Origin: Sinohyriopsis cumingii
Lineage: Eukaryota; Mollusca; Bivalvia; Unionida; Unionidae
Assembly: GCA_028554795.2 (NCBI GenBank)
Contig: CM068842.1
Span: 50,117,574-50,181,573 of the forward strand
DNA length: 64,000 bases
Direction of reading: 5' to 3'
Position 1 is the first letter of the stretch; every line of letters starts with the position of its first letter. Shown here in pieces: positions 52,513-64,000 of this stretch. The notes below the pieces were generated by a model that was given only the letters and a program-made list of their open reading frames with translations, made no database searches and had not been told where the DNA came from. The translations under genes were made by a program, and so were the position numbers.

Positions 52513-52647
52513 AAGTCTTCCAGAAGGAGACCCTTACTCACTCAGGATTTCAGTTTCTGGTTTTTAATTCTGTTTCCGTTTTTATAGCAGGTTGGGTTTA
52601 CAGGGTCGGGTTGCTAGCCCCACGCCCAATCCTCCACTTAATATCTT

Positions 52648-53589
52648 GGCGCATTTTAATTAGCTCGTGATTTTATTTTCCAGGCTCATCTATGTATGAT
52701 TATTTCTCAATGACTTTCTGTAAAGAACAGCATTACAGTATTGCAGAATTGCGTTTATTTGTGAACGTTATGTTATCGCACAATGCACAGTTTGTTTTAA
52801 TCGAATTTACGTAACGTGATACTCGGCTAGGGCAATGAATTCACATTAATAATGCGTTAATTATTCATAGAAATTGTACTGGTACTTTCATGTACTTGTG
52901 AAATAATACAGTTAGCTTCTGCAAACTGTACAACTTCGTTATGAGTCCATGAATCTATCCCAGTTTAACTCTAGGTTCGACAACAGCAATGGCTTTGACA
53001 ATTATCTTGGCTATTATAATCCTTTAGTGTAATTATAGATCCCATTATTTGAAGACTTGTATATACAAAAATACGTTTGTATTCTTAATGTACTGCTGGT
53101 CTCATACCTCTCAGTGAATAGCACGTAAAATTCTAAGGAATCACTTTATGATTCGTAGATGTGTTCATAGAGTCTTTCATCCCGTCAGTATTTCTTGTCT
53201 ACAGAGATATCTTTTTCCAGTGCATAATAATAAAGGTTCCATATTCGATATTGAGATCTCTTCACGGAAATGCACAGTGAATTTTCTGAGGAGAGAAAAC
53301 CTGGTAGGAATGAAGGCGCAGCAGTAATGCGCTAACTGCTCTCTTTTGTGGTCCAGTACGCAACGCTATATTGTCGTCCAACATTATTTTTATTCAACTC
53401 ATCTCAGCAGCTACCACTTCTCAGAATGCTTGCAACACGCTCAGTTGCAACGTGAGGAAACGTCCTATTAAGACTACTGCTAAGACCACGACATTGTGAC
53501 ATTAACCTGTGTCTATAGTAAATAGGTCATTGTCACTGCCATATTTACCCATTAGTAAACCGAAATGTGACATTGTCGCATCAAGTTGT
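52648..53589. other. Unassigned sequence
   Basis: About 0.9 kb of unique AT-rich sequence between the LINE and a tandem array. No gene is supported. Confidence 0.5.
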
Positions 53590-54775
53590 GCCTATTGTAA
53601 ATAGGACATTGTCACATAAATGTGTGCTTATTGTAAATAGGACATTGTCACATAAATAAATGCTTATTGCAAATGGGACATTGTCACATGAATCTGTGCT
53701 TATTGCAAATAGGACATTATCCAATCAATCTGTGCCTATTGCAAATAGGTCCTTGTCACCGCAGTATGTGCCTAAAGTAAACGTAAGTTGGACATCATCT
53801 GTTCCTATTGTAAATAGGACATTGCTACATCAATTTGTGCTTATTGCAAATATGACATTGTTACATCAATCTGTGCTTCTTGCAAATATGACATTATTAC
53901 ATCAATCTGTGCTTCTTGCAAATAGGATATTGTCACATCAATCTGTGCTTCGTGCAAATAGGACATTGTCACATCATTCTATGCTTCTTGTAAACAGGAC
54001 ATTGTCACATCAACCTGAGCTCATTGTAAATAGGACATTGCCCATCAGGTTGTGCTTATTGTAAATAGGACACTGTCACATCAATCTCTGCTGGTAGTAA
54101 ATAGGTCATTGTCACATCAGTCTGTACTTAATCAGAGTAGGACATTGTCACAACAGTCTGTACCTAATATAAGTAGGCTATTGTCACATCAGTCTCTACT
54201 CAATCTAAGTAGGTTATTGTCACATCAGTCTGTACTCAATCTAAGTAGGACATTGTCACATCAGTCTGTACTCAATCTAAGTAGGCCATTGTCACATCAG
54301 TCTATACTTAATCTAAGTAGGCCATTGTCACCTCAGTCTGTACTCAATCTAAGTAAGCCATTGTCACATTAGTCTAAACTCAAACTAAGTAGGCCTTTGT
54401 CATATCAGTCTGTACTCAATCTATGTTGGCCATTGTCAAATCAGTCTGTACTTAATCTAAGTATGACATTGTCACATCAGTCTGTACATCAATCTAGGTA
54501 ATCCATTGTCACCTCAGTCTGTACTCAATCTAAGTAGGACATTGTTACATCAGTCTGTACTCAATCTATGTTGGCCAATGTCAAATTAGTCTGTACTTAA
54601 TCTATGTTGGCCATTGTCACATCAGTCTGTACTCAATCTAAGTTGGCCATTGTCACATCAGTCTGTACTCAATCTAATTAGGCCATTGTCACATCTGTCT
54701 GTACTTAATCTAAGTTGGCCATTGTCACATCAGTCTGTACTCAATCTAAGTAAGACATTGTCACATCCGTTGTAT
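53590..54775. repeat. 36-bp tandem array with two subfamilies, about 33 units
   Basis: Units share 'aggacattgtcacatca'. Up to about 54115 they carry 'atctgtgcttattgcaaat'. From about 54115 onward they carry 'gtctgtactcaatctaagt'. The 36-bp length is divisible by three, so the + frames at 53660-54064, 54052-54372 and 54614-54868 are 12-residue repeats (for example LIANRTLSHQSV and LNLSRPLSHQSV). The sequence is unrelated to the 36-bp satellite at 25-36.6 kb despite the equal unit length. Confidence 0.95.
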
Positions 54776-55528
54776 GTTTTCTGTTGCGCTGTACTTAGTC
54801 AAATAATTTCTCAAAATGGGGCTATTGCATTGGAAAGCAGAGTAAACGGTGCCATGACACTTTTTTAAAGGTCTATATAATAATAGCTGAATGAGTTATT
54901 TAAAAACTAATCACATTTGAACTTATCAGATGCATTGCAAGAAACATGACGATGAGTGACTTGTGTGTGATGAATATATTTATTCGATCTCATCCTAATT
55001 CCGAAATGGTACATCTCCAAACGCATATTTATGGCAATTTTTGCAATTTGAATAAGTACTGTATTGTTCTTTATAGACTCGAAGTGTAGTGTGTTTCCGT
55101 GATATTGAAAGGTAATTAATAAGCATTTATACAAAATCGACTGCAAATCTAATGTCTCCGTTTAAACTTTATTTCTGTTCCTCAGAATCTTACATAATTC
55201 AAGTTCAAGATGCGATCTCGCTTACGAAGCACTTTTTCTGTTTATTTTTGTCTTTTTTAAAATAATTTTTAAAGTGTAATGATGCATTTCCTATTGGCAA
55301 GAGTAAACAAATCTGGGATAAAACCAAATTTCCAGGCAATATAAAGCGGAATGAGCTTGCTTAGGAAAATGGCTTTAATTTAGTTTATTCAGGAATGATG
55401 ATATAGGCATAAAGGGACCAATCCCCCTGGTCATTTCCATAGACATTCCCTAACGATTTGGATTTATGGAAGAGTTCATCTTTGCACATATACGGAAAAC
55501 ACTATCGAAATATAGCAGCAACATTTTC
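54776..55528. other. Unassigned sequence
   Basis: About 0.75 kb of AT-rich sequence. The minus-strand frame at 54907-55146 has no recognised domain. Confidence 0.45.
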
Positions 55529-55873
55529 CTACAGTGGTTGAACTGCTTTGAGAGTCAACTCCTGCAAAAGAGGCAGTCTGTGTATGGTACCTTCCCATTT
55601 CAGTTGCTTTGAAGCAACCGGTATATTAGCATCTAGTGCGCATTTAGCAAAAACAGCCAAAAGCCACTTATATTTAACGCAGACAATATTACTTTTTAAG
55701 ATCATTGCAAATTGCTCTCTTGCTTTCTGAAGTGCGTTATTCCCAATAGCTGGTCGGCTGGTATTGACAAATGTACTTTGGACAATAGCAGACGCTTCTG
55801 CGCACAATCCGAGTTGATAGTAGCGGTCAAAGGTCCTCGTTTCTTTATTGTTTAGACTTCTTAGACTGATCAT
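55529..55873 (-). CDS. Orphan ORF of 114 codons, possible exon
   Basis: An ATG-to-stop frame with varied composition and no simple repeat. It is rich in Ala, Leu, Lys and Gln in patterns that suggest several amphipathic helices (ASAIVQSTFV, LQKAREQFAMILKSN, WLLAVFAKCALDA, LLQELTLKAVQ). There is no signal peptide and no transmembrane span. I do not recognise the family. Its coding appearance is better than that of neighbouring frames. It could be a terminal exon, a pseudogene fragment or part of an unrecognised mobile element. No flanking splice site is convincing. Confidence 0.3.
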   Translation of the reverse strand: MISLRSLNNKETRTFDRYYQLGLCAEASAIVQSTFVNTSRPAIGNNALQKAREQFAMILKSNIVCVKYKWLLAVFAKCALDANIPVASKQLKWEGTIHRLPLLQELTLKAVQPL

Positions 55874-56671
55874 TTATATGTTCTAGTGCATGTACTTACT
55901 CAATGTTTGTGGAACGTATTGCTAACATCTAAAGGCTTCTAGACTGGACACTTTATACCATCCTTGATTAGAGAGTGGGCCACCCACGCCTATTTTTGTT
56001 TCGAAACATTAACACGGACCGCCGATTATTTCCTTTTCGGAAGTACAATGTACATTAATATGGTAAAATTTCGAAATGTAGCCTGTTCAAGAGTAGAACT
56101 ACCTAAGATAATCTACCTCAATTCATACAATTATTTGCTCACGAAAATAAAACAACCAGATAAATAAGCCGCTAATATGTATATTTCTAATCTCATACGC
56201 ATTAATCTATTGGTACAAATAGACCTAAGTTTATTTGGAAAATACATATTTGCTTAATCAAATGCCAAATAAATTCTACAGTCGTGTGTTAATTAAGATT
56301 ATTGAACATTACCTTCGTCGATATTTTATTTCTTGCGATGCATAACACAATTTAGGTAAAGCTGATAATAGTTTGTTATAAAACATCAATTCCAAAATAC
56401 ATCTCCTGCAAATGCAAGCCTTCCTGCAAAAATAGATTGAAGAACAATCGCTAACGGTTAGCATTAAGCTGATGCGTATTTTCCAAGTTTAGGATATCTA
56501 TTTCGCGCAGTCTTAAAGCATTTGAATGATCGGAAAGCCTACAAATAAAGAATTGTACACGAAACTAAAAATAACAATTCGTATTTATGTAAATGATAAC
56601 AATTACTTCCACTGGCAACGAAAAGATACAATTATTACAAAGGATTATTTCTTTGCATTCCAAAATGTATA

Positions 56672-56762
<91 letters not shown>

Positions 56763-57300
56763 CTGTCCTTTTATTGTAGGAACAGCATAATTTTTTTCTA
56801 GTACAAAGCACCATGTATTCATGGCGATACTCTTTCTTGGATATTTTTCTTCACATTGAATAAGACATATAGGTATGTTTAGTTTAAAGCTGACGGCACA
56901 GTGTACTTTACAGAAAACTATAATTTTTGCAAGCACTCATTCTTACGATCACGTGGGCAATGTAGATTTCAAATGTTATCAAATAATCGCGAACTTTCTA
57001 ATTTGTTGAAAAACAGCAAATGTTGTCAACAAGAAAAAATAACCAATACATTATCCTAATACATTATTTTTTTCATAGATCATCAATTCTCTCATCCTAG
57101 TCATAACATTAATTGGTAACCATATATATAATATCTAGTTCACACATGTCATATCATTAACGATAGCTCCTTTGCATCTAATAATATTTAATAGTAACTC
57201 CCTTGACGAAACTGGCATTATGAAGTAAACCTAATTAATCGAAAGGATCTACTATAGCATCATGACAGAAAGGCAACAATTGTCGTCGTTCTCTAAAGAA
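55874..57300. other. Unassigned sequence with a (TA)n tract
   Basis: About 1.4 kb of AT-rich sequence containing (TA)n at about 56676-56761 (some 42 units). No gene is supported. Confidence 0.55.
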
Positions 57301-57592
57301 CAGGGCCGGATTACCCATTAAGCACGCTAAGCACGTGCTTAGGGCATCAGCGCAACACAGGCACCATAAAAAATTCAAATTAATTGTTGATGATAAACTT
57401 GAATGAATTATATAAGACCATTTCGATCTGCTTGTAAGAAAGAGTATTTTGATTTGGAACGATGGCAACAATGGCATTTCTCTACCTTTTCAGCTTTTAA
57501 TATTGTTTTTCTTTAGTTTCACATGTTTTCAGGAGATGGGGTACCACACTATGTTCAGTGTTAGGACCCTAGAAGCCCTTAATCCGGCCCTG
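57301..57592. mobile_element. hAT-type MITE with 13-bp terminal inverted repeats
   Basis: The left end reads 'cagggccggatta' and the right end 'taatccggccctg', which are exact inverted copies for 13 bp. The element is 292 bp long. Flanking octamers 'ctaaagaa' (57293-57300) and 'ttaaacaa' (57593-57600) match at 6 of 8 positions, consistent with a decayed 8-bp hAT target duplication. There is no transposase sequence, so it is non-autonomous. A minus-strand frame overlapping its left part (57235-57477) has no recognised domain. Confidence 0.82.
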
Positions 57593-58186
57593 TTAAACAA
57601 AGCCAAATATATGCAGCAAGGGTTTTGATTTTTTATTGCTGTGAATACCGCATAACACCAGAGGCATTAAGACCGGTCTTTCCACACGATTGTATATGGC
57701 AGTATCGGTTGCGTTATGTAAAGACGTCTGTGCTACAGAAAACGAAGGTGTGTTAGTTATCTTTCAACAAATCGAACTTTGATTCTGAACCTTTGGAACA
57801 GGTGCTCCCAGTTATTTGAGAAGTTAGTGAGAACCTGATTACATACACGGAGCTGCTGATTAGATCTATTTGGTTAGTATACACGATGTGTTTTAGAATT
57901 TCAGGTGGCTGAAGTTACAACAACACCATTTTCCAATTAAACAGCGCAATGATTAACTTCGCTGGTAAACTGGATACTATCTCGGTACTTTTCAGTAGTT
58001 CAGAGTCTTTGTTCATGATAGATAAAAAGTTGTTGGTGTGTTAAACAAGGACTGCCTGACCATCAGAGCATATTTCAAATCATAATTAGAAAGTGAATTA
58101 ATGCAATTTCATTCGACTAGAACGATTCTAGAGTATCATGATAAACAGCAATATCATATTATAACTTGTTTTGATTTGATTGATCA
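57593..58186. other. Unassigned sequence
   Basis: About 0.6 kb, no gene or repeat recognised. Confidence 0.45.
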
Positions 58187-58262
<76 letters not shown>

Positions 58263-58345
58263 GAATTAATAGAATTAATAATAATAATAAGTTATGAGAA
58301 GAAGAAGAAGGATGACGATGACGACGACGACGATGATGATGATAT
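58187..58345. repeat. (AAT)n, (GAA)n and (GAC/GAT)n trinucleotide cluster
   Basis: (AAT)n with two interruptions runs to about 58290, then 'gaagaagaagg', then (GAC)n and (GAT)n to about 58345. It creates spurious poly-Ile, poly-Asp and poly-Leu frames. Confidence 0.96.
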
Positions 58346-58961
58346 TTATTGCAAAACGACATAAAACTGGAAAATAAAACTTTTTGTTCTCCGTGCTGCT
58401 AATATCTTGCAAATTATTATCATTCTGTTGGGTGCTTTCTCACTACAGTCGTACTGATGAGTATGTACCGACCGGAAATGCAAATATGTGAAGGAATGTA
58501 ACTCGATTCATTTCTAACCTTTGGTTTTCTTAGATACGAGAACCGGTCTCGTGGAGAGTTTCTTTCATCTCTACTTTTGATTTACTGTGGACTTTATACA
58601 GGGATGAATATAGTGGTCTAAATGACAATGATTATCTCTAAAATTCCCAAAAATCGACTTCTTTGCTTACTCTTGCATTTATTCGAATGATCGTGTGGAT
58701 AAAACACAGCATTTTAGGACATCGAAACACAAAGTTGGTGAGTAAAAATGAACATTTTTGGTTTTAGTGTTAAACATTTGAAATTTGTCGTTGATTTAAA
58801 AAGCAATTTTAACCCTTTATAAACTACAAAATTTACTTCATTGCTCTGCTCAGTACGAGGTCAAGGAATACTGGCAGTAATTGTATCCTTGCTGCGCAGT
58901 GCATGTTTCCTTTGTTACCTTGTCTTCTTAACCTCGCCATATTAGCTTTTTGTGTTTGCAG

Positions 58962-59143
58962 GCGGCAGACTTGTACATGTATTTGACCGTGAGAAGATGA
59001 TTATGATCTTGGCACTTCATACCTTTGTCACGACATTTTTTTTCTGTGGTTGTACAAACTCGCTATGTTATGCTTATAATTTTCAAAATATTCTAATATG
59101 TGCAGCACTTTCTGCTGGTACATTTTCGAAAATATTTGGAAGT
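58962..59143 (+). CDS. Possible exon of a major facilitator (MFS) transporter
   Basis: An open stretch follows a good splice acceptor: a T-rich tract then 'tgtttgcag' ending at 58961. It may end at a weak donor 'agt|gtaaaa' near 59143. It encodes GGRLVHVFDREKMIMILA, a hydrophobic span (LALHTFVTTFFFCGC) and a second span (NILICAALSAGTFSKIFGS). The GxxxxxxDRxKxxxx pattern resembles the MFS loop 2-3 signature that follows TM2, and two membrane spans follow as expected. Among MFS families the pattern is most like the MFSD4/sodium-dependent glucose transporter 1 group. That is an impression, not an alignment. No companion exon was found nearby, so it may be a lone exon in large introns, or a fragment. 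After 59220 the frame runs into (TA)n and has no meaning. Confidence 0.4.
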
Positions 59144-59225
59144 GTAAAATCACTCGTTATAATTACCTTTCAATGGTTGATTCTGCTCCTATTTAAATTT
59201 TATAGCAGTATACATTATCAGATAC

Positions 59226-60603
<1,378 letters not shown>

Positions 60604-60865
60604 GCGTGACATGACAATCAAATGCAAGTTAGCACAGATTCGCACTACGGGCAAGATGACATGACAATCAAATGTAAATTAGCACAGATTCGCACTACGT
60701 GCAGGATGACATGACAATCAAATGTAAGTTAGCACAGATTCGTACTACGGGCAGGATGACATGACAATCAAATGTACCGGTAAGTTAGCACAGATTCGCA
60801 CTAGGGGAAGGATGACATGACAATCAGATGTAATTTAGCACAGATTCGCACTTCGGGCAGGAAAA
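60604..60865. repeat. 50-bp tandem array, about 5 units
   Basis: Units read 'gatgacatgacaatcaaatg' then 'taagttagcacagattcgca' and 'ctacgggcag'. The fourth unit carries a 4-bp insertion ('accg') near 60777. Confidence 0.95.
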
Positions 60866-62069
60866 CTGTACAGGTACTCACGCATGTGTTATCTCTACAT
60901 CATATATTTAGAGCTTTTTTCTGCACCGAACCCGTGCAGTGCTTTAAATTAATGAGGTATGGTCTATCAGCTGTTACGTATATCTGATTTAATTCATATT
61001 TAATTTAATTTAAATGTTTGTCAGTTTTAAATTTATTATTCTATTATATTCTATTATAATGTAAATTTATTCACTGGAAATGATATTTTTCCAGAAAACT
61101 GGTTGATCTGAATCATTCTTTTCATAAACACCATGTGCTGGCCTGGATGCTGACCTTGATTAAAAATTAGTAAACAAAGTTCTATTTTTATTTTAAAAAG
61201 ATTGGTTGTTGACAAAGTAATGATGGGGCTTTGGTTTTAAGATGTGAACAACTTTTTTTACTTTTTTATTTCTTAGAGAAAATTATTGGTCTAATCAAGG
61301 CCATATTCTGTATACGTGATATAAACATGATCACGTGACCCCCTTCTGATTTCGCAACTTGGGGAAATTTCGAAACTCCGTCTTATAATACAATATAGCC
61401 TTTGTTTTAGAGAAAGAGAGATCTCAGTTTGAGGCTTTTTACACTGATGTCAAGTTATTTTATTGTAGCCAGATTCTGAGTTATAATTTTCTTCAGATCA
61501 GTTGGATTTCAAAAGGATTAATTCTTTTTTCTCTGGAAATATTGTGAGGAGTGCTCACACATAAATTATGGAAAGACATTGCTTACAAATTTAATTTGGA
61601 TTTCCAACACCGGAGTGCCAGTATTTGTATTTCTACAAGGAACTGTAGATAAGCACAGTACTGACTACAGCATACGTCATCATCATCTATCTTGGATTTT
61701 CCATCAGGATTCGAACTTGAAATTATTAGAACATTTCTTACTAGGACATTTGCAATTTAATTCGTGGATTATTCTTAGATTATATTTTTGGATTTGATTC
61801 TTGAAACCGTAAGTTCTTCTCTTTTTTCATTTTTACCGAATTTTTCCAGGAAAATAAATTATTTGTTAAATTTTAAAAAGCTTGTTGTTTTCTCTCTTTC
61901 TGTGGTACTGTTTGTTCGAGCCTAAACACGTAACACATCATATAATTAATAATCAGCTGACACATCTCTAGTCTTATGCAAGAATTCTAAGAATGATACC
62001 AGCCCAATTTTTGATAAAATTAACATTACACTTTTGATTTTAAAAATTTTAAAATTAAAACGCATGTTT

Positions 62070-62072
<3 letters not shown>
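60866..62072. other. Unassigned sequence
   Basis: About 1.2 kb of AT-rich sequence. A 72-codon + frame at 61579-61797 starts with LTNLIWISNTGVPVFVFLQG but matches nothing I recognise. No gene is supported. Confidence 0.45.
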
Positions 62073-62114
<42 letters not shown>

Positions 62115-62137
62115 ACGAGAGAGAGAGAACGAGAGAG
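62073..62137. repeat. (GA)n microsatellite with interruptions
   Basis: (GA)n broken by 'gcgaac' and 'gaac', extending about 65 bp. Confidence 0.95.
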
Positions 62138-62559
62138 ACTGTAACAAGATAGTGGCTTACAGATATTTAGAATTACAGACATTTCCAAAATTCTTCTTAA
62201 TCGTAAGTTACTTTAGTAAAACATGAAAAAGCTGTATTTTATAACAAATTCGACTATTCTGACATGTTATAGCGTGTTATCTAAAGACTATGGTCGTATA
62301 TATTCGTTTATCACATTCCAGTTCACCAAACGAAGAATAGCACACTTACATCAAACCTTAGTCAGCTCCATGTAGAAGCTTTTAGTAAAGTACCACCAGA
62401 GAAAGTCTTGTACTTTCTAAAAGAATGCTGTCTGTAATAAATTTTGACCCTCGATTTTAAAAGATTTTTTTCTTTGTGTCGTTAGTTTTATTTAAGTACA
62501 TTTTCAAGAAATTTAGCAGTTACTACTTTATCTTTTATCTTGAAAATTTTAGGCATGTA

Positions 62560-62955
62560 TGTACCTTTACACTTCACAATGTAACATTATACCTTTACAC
62601 TTCACACTCTAACATTGTACCATTACACTTCACACTCTAACATTGTACCATTACACTTCACACTCTAACATTGTACCATTACACTTCACAATCTAACATT
62701 GTACCATTACACTTCACACTCTAACATTGTACCATTACACTTCACAATGTAACATTATACCTTTACACTTCACACTCTAACATTGTACCATTACACTTCA
62801 CAATATAACATTGTACCTTTACACTTCACACTCTAACATTGTACCATTACACTTCGCAATCTAACATTGTACCATTACACTTCACACTGTAACACTGTAC
62901 CATTACAATTCACAATGTAACATTTTACATTTACACTTCACATTCTAACATTTAC
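62560..62955. repeat. 28-bp tandem array, about 14 units
   Basis: Units read 'accattacacttcacactct' then 'aacattgt'. Variants include 'caatgt', 'caatct' and 'acctttac'. Confidence 0.95.
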
Positions 62956-63232
62956 TCAGCATTTTATTGCCAGGATTGTGCTAATGTGCCGTAAAACTCC
63001 ATAAATCCGTACATACATTAGTGCTATAACAATAAACCTATGCCACATACGATACGTGTCGTGTTATGCAACCACGATACGATGCATATTGATACACGTA
63101 ACGGAGAAAGAGGCAAACTACTAATAATCATGATTGGCAATGGAAGATTAAAAATCACTTGTATCTGTTAGGGCGTGGGGTGTGATATATGATATAATCC
63201 CCCACTTCTATGGTGCTTTGATTATTATTATG

Positions 63233-64000
63233 TAGGAAATGTTCAACCACGGTGTTATTGCCCGGATCAAGCAAACAATAAAATAAAATATATGAAATTA
63301 ATGAATAGAGTGTAATTAGAGATCTAGTTTTTAGAGATCTGACCAAAGATACATAATAGAATAACAATAGCTCCCGTATGTAAAATATAACAATTTAATC
63401 AATTACAAAAACAATATGAAATTCAACGTGACATTTGATGATACACTTTCCCTTAGAAATAGTGTAACACAATTTATGTGAAATGCAATTAGCCGTTCTA
63501 TTATACCGATAAAACAATTTTCATCATATGACATAGTGGCTGATTGAACTGAAATTGCCGTTATGGCAGCATCACCTGGTTGCCACCAGTCCTTTCCAAA
63601 TCGCTTCTCCTGACATCGGTTATCGTTACCGCATGTCCTCTCTCTCTCTCTCTCTCTCTCTCCGAGCCCTCAACCGTAACTTGGTTGCAGCCCTTTCCCA
63701 CTACAGAGTGCACAGCTATGGAGCTATTTTTTCTCCAAATAAATAAAAAGCAACCTAAATGTTAGTCAGGTTTTTCATTTCTGCGTCGAACAACATTTCC
63801 CGCTCATGTTGTGTCAGATATCGTCATATCGTAACTCAGTAGACTGAGACTATGGTCAGTTCGCAACCTGATACTGATACACAATTCTATTAACATAAAT
63901 TTAATATCACTCTAGCGGCTAATTGTGTTCCTAAATGGGAACAAGACATAACTATACCGCCTTGATAACTTTTACGTCCCGCTGTGGGCTGTAAATTGCG
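63233..64000. repeat. Dispersed repeat A, copy 2, cut by window end
   Basis: Partner of 2763-3516 in the same orientation. It contains an additional (TC)n tract at 63636-63662, at the place where copy 1 has an irregular pyrimidine-rich stretch. It probably continues past the window. Confidence 0.75.

Larger units (their letters stand above)
49584..52635 (-). mobile_element. RTE-like non-LTR retrotransposon, full length but decayed
   Basis: A 3.05-kb LINE on the minus strand. It has a 5' leader beginning 'ggaggattgggcgtggggct', an APE-type endonuclease, a linker, reverse transcriptase, a C-terminal basic domain and a short 3' end 'aaaactgaactg'. No RNase H domain and no separate first ORF are seen. 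The length and single-ORF plan fit RTE-like elements, although a jockey- or CR1-related clade is not excluded. A near-perfect duplication, 'act(a/t)aatatctt', lies at 49572-49583 and 52636-52647 (11 of 12 match), so both ends appear intact. At least six stops or frameshifts break the frame, so it cannot be active. Confidence 0.85.

Noticed and set aside
58101-58364. Poly-Ile/poly-Asp or poly-Leu frames
   Set aside because: Arise from (AAT)n and (GAC/GAT)n trinucleotide repeats.
61579-61797. 72-codon frame with a hydrophobic start
   Set aside because: Short, no convincing splice sites or family; probably chance in AT-rich DNA.

Overview
This 64 kb window is AT-rich invertebrate nuclear DNA. 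It contains introns-and-satellites style sequence and no prokaryotic gene structure, operon, rRNA or CRISPR array. A molluscan (perhaps bivalve) source is my best guess. That is an inference from composite tRNA-derived SINEs with tails ending near 'gttaaa', an RTE-like LINE, mariner and hAT remnants, and abundant (TA)n, (TAA)n and tetranucleotide microsatellites. It is not a proven identification. No complete, confidently functional host gene is visible. The only host-gene candidates are one possible exon of a major-facilitator transporter (58962-59143, +) and two orphan ORFs of unknown identity (1347-1826, + and 55529-55873, -).

Layout: 1-1110 is a 74-bp tandem array cut by the window edge. 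1347-1826 is an orphan ORF. 2763-3516 is one copy of a diverged dispersed repeat whose second copy lies at 63233-64000. 3780-4135 is a minus-strand mariner relic. 6868-7545 is a degenerate tandem array split by a SINE with a perfect 13-bp target-site duplication. 8466-8719 is a probable hAT-type MITE. 11364-18980 is a run of unrelated tandem arrays (17, 49, 22, 61, 45 and about 60 bp units) with a second SINE copy. 20672-21010 and 23519-23860 are two copies of another dispersed repeat. 24171-24884 is a 32-bp array. 24960-36585 is a very large 36-bp satellite of about 320 units. 36.6-49.5 kb is mostly unique sequence with microsatellites, a second mariner relic, a SINE of a second family (43182-43428) and a third copy of the first SINE family (47423-47740). 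49584-52635 is a decayed, apparently full-length RTE-like LINE bracketed by a 12-bp near-perfect duplication. 53590-54775 is another, unrelated 36-bp array. 57301-57592 is a hAT-type MITE. 60604-60865 and 62560-62955 are 50-bp and 28-bp arrays.

Satellites and microsatellites make up roughly a third of the window. The two longest reading frames, and several shorter ones, arise from repeat units whose length is a multiple of three, so they are not evidence of genes. The most informative biology is evolutionary. The 36-bp satellite carries readable traces of kilobase-scale internal duplications, and its units occur in two forms that differ at a CpG. Several transposable elements retain their target-site duplications, and some inserted into older tandem arrays. 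I found no sign of a novel enzymatic or defence system.
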